Shown: positions 61,005-64,000 of the stretch, in pieces
How the letters are laid out: the number at the start of each line of letters is the position of its first letter
How positions within the stretch are numbered: position 1 is the first letter of the stretch
Assembly: GCA_035573675.1 (NCBI GenBank)
Contig: DATMAB010000015.1
Coordinates: 186,001 to 250,000 of the forward strand
Direction of reading: 5' to 3'
Length of the DNA stretch: 64,000 bases
From: Terriglobales bacterium
GTDB lineage: Bacteria > Acidobacteriota > Terriglobia > Terriglobales > Acidobacteriaceae
Position numbers and translations under genes: made by a program
The notes under the pieces: generated by a model
What the model was told of the DNA's origin: nothing
The model's database searches: none
The model's input: only the letters and a program-made list of their open reading frames with translations

Positions 61005-62281
61005 TACGCCTTGGGTCCCGGGTTCTGGTCACGCAGGTTGAACAGCCGCCGGACGACGTCAACGAGCGTCGTAGCCTCGGGCTGCCCGGCCGCGCTTTTC
61101 AGGGTGGTGACGGGCGTGTGCAGAACCTTGTTGACGATTCCGCGGGTTAGGGTTTCGATGGCGCTCTCCTGCTCCGGAGTCAGTTTGCCCAGCCGCCCGC
61201 GTACGCGGTCGATCTCCGCCTGGCGAATGGCTTCCAGGTGGTCCTGCAGCGAAACGATGGTGGGAACCACCTGCAGCGTTTCCAGGCGGGCGTGGAAGCG
61301 CGCCACTTCCGTCTCGATGATGCTCTCGGCGCGCTCGGCCTCGCGGCGGCGGCCTTCGACGTGCGAGGCCACGATTGCGCCCAGGTCGTCGATGTCGTAG
61401 ACGAAGATGCCATCCAGCTTGTTCATTTCCGGATCGACGTCGCGGGGCACAGCGATATCAATGAAAAACATGGGACGGTTCTTGCGCCGTGCCAGGAATA
61501 GCTCGCCGTGCTCGCGCCGGAAGATGTGGTGGGGCGCGCCGGTGGAGGTGATGATGATGTCGGCACGGTCGGCGGTGTCGTAGAGCTGCTCGAAGAGCAT
61601 GGCCTGGCCGCCGATGCGGGCGGCCATTTCCAGGGCGCGCTCGTGGGTGCGGTTGGCAACGAAGATAGCGTCCGCGCCCTGCGCCTTCAGGTGACGCGCC
61701 GCCAGTTCGCTCATCTTGCCGGCCCCCACCAGGTAGACGTGCTTGCCCCGCAGGCTGCCGAAGATCTTTCCAGCCAGCTCCACGGCTGCGGAGGCCACCG
61801 AGACCGAGGAGCTGCCCACCGCGGTCTCGGTGCGCACACGCTTGGCCACGGCGAAAGCGCGGGTCATCAGCGCATCCAGGTGCGAGTGCACGGCCCCGAC
61901 GGCCCGCGCCAGAGCGTAGGACTCTTTCACCTGTCCCAGAACCTGGGGTTCGCCCACCACCATGGAATCGAGACTGGCGGCAACCCGGAACACGTGGCGC
62001 ACCGCGTCCATGTCCTCGTACTCGTAAAGGTGCGGCTCGTAGGCGGCAAGATCCACCTGGAAGAAATCAGCGAGGAAGCCGCGCAGGTCGGCGCGGCCGT
62101 TGGTGCACCGCGTGAGGAGTTCGACGCGATTGCAGGTGGAAAGCACCAGCCCTTCGTCCACGCCGGGATGTACGGCGAGGCGGCGCATGGCTTCCGGCAG
62201 GCGGGATTCGGGGACGGCCAGCCGTTCCCGCACCGCTACCGGAGCCGTGCGATGGTTGACGCCGAGGAGCTGGAACTTCAT
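61004..62281 (-). CDS. hemA: Glutamyl-tRNA reductase
   Basis: The first committed enzyme of the C5 tetrapyrrole route, reducing Glu-tRNA to glutamate 1-semialdehyde with NADPH. The 425-residue protein has [14 protein letters not shown], the catalytic Cys in [24 protein letters not shown], the NADP fold [11 protein letters not shown], and [12 protein letters not shown]. The ATG at 62281 overlaps the ccsA/hemX stop; the frame upstream of it is a shadow. Confidence 0.97.
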   Translation of the reverse strand: MKFQLLGVNHRTAPVAVRERLAVPESRLPEAMRRLAVHPGVDEGLVLSTCNRVELLTRCTNGRADLRGFLADFFQVDLAAYEPHLYEYEDMDAVRHVFRVAASLDSMVVGEPQVLGQVKESYALARAVGAVHSHLDALMTRAFAVAKRVRTETAVGSSSVSVASAAVELAGKIFGSLRGKHVYLVGAGKMSELAARHLKAQGADAIFVANRTHERALEMAARIGGQAMLFEQLYDTADRADIIITSTGAPHHIFRREHGELFLARRKNRPMFFIDIAVPRDVDPEMNKLDGIFVYDIDDLGAIVASHVEGRRREAERAESIIETEVARFHARLETLQVVPTIVSLQDHLEAIRQAEIDRVRGRLGKLTPEQESAIETLTRGIVNKVLHTPVTTLKSAAGQPEATTLVDVVRRLFNLRDQNPGPKA

Positions 62282-63099
62282 GGCGTGAACCGGTGCACCT
62301 CGCTGAAGTAGTTGGCCGCCCAAGCGCCGACTGCCACGACGAAGGCCGCGGTGGAGAGGAAGGCCGCCCGCCGTCCCCGCCAGCCGGCGCTCCAGCGCGT
62401 GTAAAGCAGGATCATGTAGAGCGCCCACATCACCAGCGACAGCAGCACCTTGGGATCGAGCAGATACGAGGGTCCGAACTGTTGCGCCGCCACCACCGAG
62501 CCCGCCAGCAGGCCCAGGGTCATGAAGGGGAAGCCGAGCAGCAGCGAGCGGTAGCCGATTTCGTCGATGACCTCCAGCGCGGGCAGGCGGGCCAGGATTC
62601 CCTCCGTGCGTTTGGCCTTGAGGCTGCGCTCCTGCAGCAGGTAGAGCAAGCTGGCCGCGAAACTCAGGAACAGCGCCGCGTATCCGGTGAAGATCAGGGC
62701 GATGTGGGTAACGATCCAGCCGCTGCGCATCAGGGGCGAAGCGAACTCCGGCGGCTGCTGCCCGATGGCGGACGAAAAAGTCAGCAGGAAGGCCAGCGGG
62801 AAGACGAAGATGCCCGGCGCGGTGGTCTGGTAGCGCCAGTAGACGGCGAAGAAAAACAGCATCACCAGGAAGGCCAGCAGCGACTCCGAATGATAGAGCG
62901 AAACCGGCGTCCACTGGCCCGTGGCCATGGCCGCTTCCGCCAGAGAAACAAAGTGGAACACCACGCCCGTGGCGACCGCGGGAATGGTGAGCCGGACCAG
63001 CGCGCGGCCCCGGCCCGTGAGCGTGAGCAGGGCGTACAGCAGGCCAAAACCGTAAAAAACCAGCGCGACTCGCAGCCAGAAGAGAGGCATCGACTCCAT
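62278..63099 (-). CDS. CcsA/HemX-like membrane protein
   Basis: A 273-residue polytopic protein of the cytochrome c assembly (CcmC/CcsA) group with eight or so helices. The conserved WxxPP-type region is represented by GQQPPEFASPLM, with His residues in SGWIVTHIALIF. In Bacillus, hemX precedes hemA in the same order, so a HemX-like role in heme synthesis control or in heme delivery is likely. Starts at 63099 and 63090 compete. A minus-strand TATAAT (63107-63102) is so close that 63090, which has GGAG upstream, may be right. Confidence 0.86.
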   Translation of the reverse strand: MESMPLFWLRVALVFYGFGLLYALLTLTGRGRALVRLTIPAVATGVVFHFVSLAEAAMATGQWTPVSLYHSESLLAFLVMLFFFAVYWRYQTTAPGIFVFPLAFLLTFSSAIGQQPPEFASPLMRSGWIVTHIALIFTGYAALFLSFAASLLYLLQERSLKAKRTEGILARLPALEVIDEIGYRSLLLGFPFMTLGLLAGSVVAAQQFGPSYLLDPKVLLSLVMWALYMILLYTRWSAGWRGRRAAFLSTAAFVVAVGAWAANYFSEVHRFTP

Positions 63100-63131
63100 T
63101 GATTATAAGGCCGGAGGCCGGGGCAGTCCGG

Positions 63132-63494
63132 TTACTCCAAACCGAGGGCCCCGAGAAGGTCTTCGATATCGGCAGCGTCGATGCGCAGCCGGCGCCCCTG
63201 GTCGCGCATGTGCTCGATCTGGTCGAAGGCGCGAAACAGGCGCATCTTGCCCGCGGCGTACTGTTCGGTTTCCGTCAACGCCCGGCCGTGCGTCCCCTCC
63301 CAAGCTCGGAGCGCTTCCGGCTTGAGGAAGACGCTGACTGCGAACGTGGTCTTGCGGTCTGCGCTGACATCGAAAATGAATTCGGTAGCCGGAGCTTCCG
63401 GTTCGCCTTCCAGCGCCGCGCGCTTACCGACGAAGTAGTACTGGTAGACATACCCCGTTTCACCGGTGTACGTCTTCATGCGGCGGACGGTCAT
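63132..63494 (-). CDS. Conserved hypothetical protein, 120 aa
   Basis: A small soluble alpha/beta protein (MTVRRMKTYTGETGYVYQYYF and onward) with a phrase VSADRKTTFAVSVFLKPEALRAWE and an acidic C-terminus (DAADIEDLLGALGLE). There is no motif or signal peptide. It is just upstream of the heme operon on the same strand and might be in the same transcript. Function unknown. Confidence 0.72.
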   Translation of the reverse strand: MTVRRMKTYTGETGYVYQYYFVGKRAALEGEPEAPATEFIFDVSADRKTTFAVSVFLKPEALRAWEGTHGRALTETEQYAAGKMRLFRAFDQIEHMRDQGRRLRIDAADIEDLLGALGLE

Positions 63495-63611
63495 GGAAAT
63501 CTCGTCATGGAGTCATGTGGTCGTCTCGTCATCGAAAACGGATGCTTGGACCACACAATTCTACCGGCACGGGGCTTTACAGATGACGCGATGACTAGAT
63601 GACCGGATGAC
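63490..63611. repeat. Cluster of inverted GTCAT / GATGAC repeats
   Basis: GTCAT occurs four times at 63490-63532. GATGAC occurs four times at exact 8-base spacing (63582, 63590, 63598, 63606). The two sets are mutually inverted around a 50-base centre, so a long imperfect hairpin can form between the two minus-strand genes. Confidence 0.6.
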
Positions 63612-63619
63612 CACCTGCC

Positions 63620-64000
63620 TCAGTATCCCTTCAGCTTGTCCACCATGCCGAGAAGCGCTTCTCCGGCCAGGTAGCGCCGCAGGTTCTCGCGCATGAGCGC
63701 GTAGTGGCGCTCCCAGAGCTTTTCCGTGACGGCCGCGGTGTGAGGCGTGATGAGCAGGTTGTCCAACTCCCAGAGCGGCGACTCTGGCGGCAACGGCTCG
63801 ACAGAAAAGACATCCAGCGCCGCGCCCGCGATCTTCTTCCGGCGCAAAGCATCCGCCAAGGCGGCTTCGTCCACCAGTTGCCCGCGGCTGACGTTGATGA
63901 GACAAGCGTCCGGCTTCATGTGCGCCAGCCGCTCCGCGTCGAACAAGAATTGGGTAGCGCTGGTGATGGGCGCGGCAATCACCACATAGTCCGCCTGCGC
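63620..64000 (-). CDS. D-isomer-specific 2-hydroxyacid dehydrogenase (5' end cut by window edge)
   Basis: 126 codons of the C-terminal part. The frame continues through position 64000. The catalytic Arg is in INVSRGQLVDE, the Glu in DVFSVEPLPPESPL, and the His in ITPHTAAVTE, the family triad. The NAD-binding GxGxxG and N-terminus lie outside. The substrate is unknown; glyoxylate/phosphoglycerate-type enzymes share this pattern. Confidence 0.92.
   Translation of the reverse strand, partial: AQADYVVIAAPITSATQFLFDAERLAHMKPDACLINVSRGQLVDEAALADALRRKKIAGAALDVFSVEPLPPESPLWELDNLLITPHTAAVTEKLWERHYALMRENLRRYLAGEALLGMVDKLKGY

Noticed and set aside
62282-62914. N-terminal extension of hemA
   Set aside because: It lies inside ccsA/hemX in another frame. 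The real hemA start at 62281 matches the family.
1-64000. tRNA, rRNA, IS element or prophage genes
   Set aside because: No T-loop GGTTCGAATCC-like sequences in tRNA context, no rRNA segments, no transposase or integrase motifs in any credible frame.

Overview
The window is about 64 kb of compact, high-GC bacterial chromosome with short gaps, many 4-nt stop/start overlaps and frequent GTG/TTG starts. The best guess for the host is an Acidobacteriota member (Terriglobales/Koribacter-like). That is inference from the gene mix: a TonB protein with N-terminal PWW repeats, a BFN-family nuclease, an FTR1-DUF2318 iron operon, HemQ plus hemXACD, and dispersed intergenic palindromes. No rRNA, tRNA, CRISPR array, IS element or prophage was seen.

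Layout. 1-4.8 kb: housekeeping genes (rhomboid protease fragment, truB, BFN nuclease, miaB, HAD phosphatase, STAS protein). 4.9-13.7 kb: the most unusual block. A consensus sigma-70 promoter drives three genes: a triple-GAF protein fused to a HlyD-type adaptor, a HlyD lipoprotein, and a protein joining a PqqD/RRE-like domain, an M50 site-2-protease core and a HlyD domain. Facing them are an 89-residue basic peptide with a (LQGGGG)n tail and its own terminator, a sigma-54 activator with a degenerate receiver, and a radical SAM/SPASM-like enzyme. Together they resemble an undescribed peptide-maturation/export (RiPP-like) locus. 13.9-19.7 kb: a methyltransferase, a thioesterase, then a PLP-centred group (group II decarboxylase, divergent MocR/PdxR-like regulator, pdxS, pdxT). 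19.8-24.4 kb: an aa3-type cytochrome c oxidase operon with two subunit III genes. 24.4-31.7 kb: ada, uvrA, a TPR protein, two small exported proteins and a SprT-like protein.

31.7-36.6 kb: an iron-uptake operon with a sigma-70 promoter and a 14/19 Fur-box match: FTR1 fused to DUF2318, two FtsX/MacB-like permeases, and an ABC ATPase fused to a DtxR-type metal-sensing module. It resembles the Campylobacter p19/Cj1658-1663 system but lacks P19. 36.6-43.3 kb: TonB with a triple cytoplasmic repeat, ileS-lspA, an orphan HypA-like protein and glutamate dehydrogenase with a clear terminator. 43.3-52.8 kb: a Slt-type lytic transglycosylase, a GAF-like protein behind a near-perfect sigma-70 promoter, a CuA-type cupredoxin lipoprotein, an ECF sigma/anti-sigma pair, a CBS protein, a GAF-GGDEF protein with a degenerate active site, an M48 protease and a Tat-exported class V aminotransferase-like protein.

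52.8-64 kb: a gene-free, repeat-bearing 477-bp gap, inositol-3-phosphate synthase, an SDR, DedA, HemQ, endonuclease III, then the leftward heme operon ccsA/hemX-hemA-hemC-hemD, and a D-2-hydroxyacid dehydrogenase cut by the right edge. HemQ with hemA, hemC and hemD suggests the coproporphyrin-dependent heme route, which would serve the cytochrome oxidase encoded in the same window. All functional calls come from motif reading only; no database search was possible.
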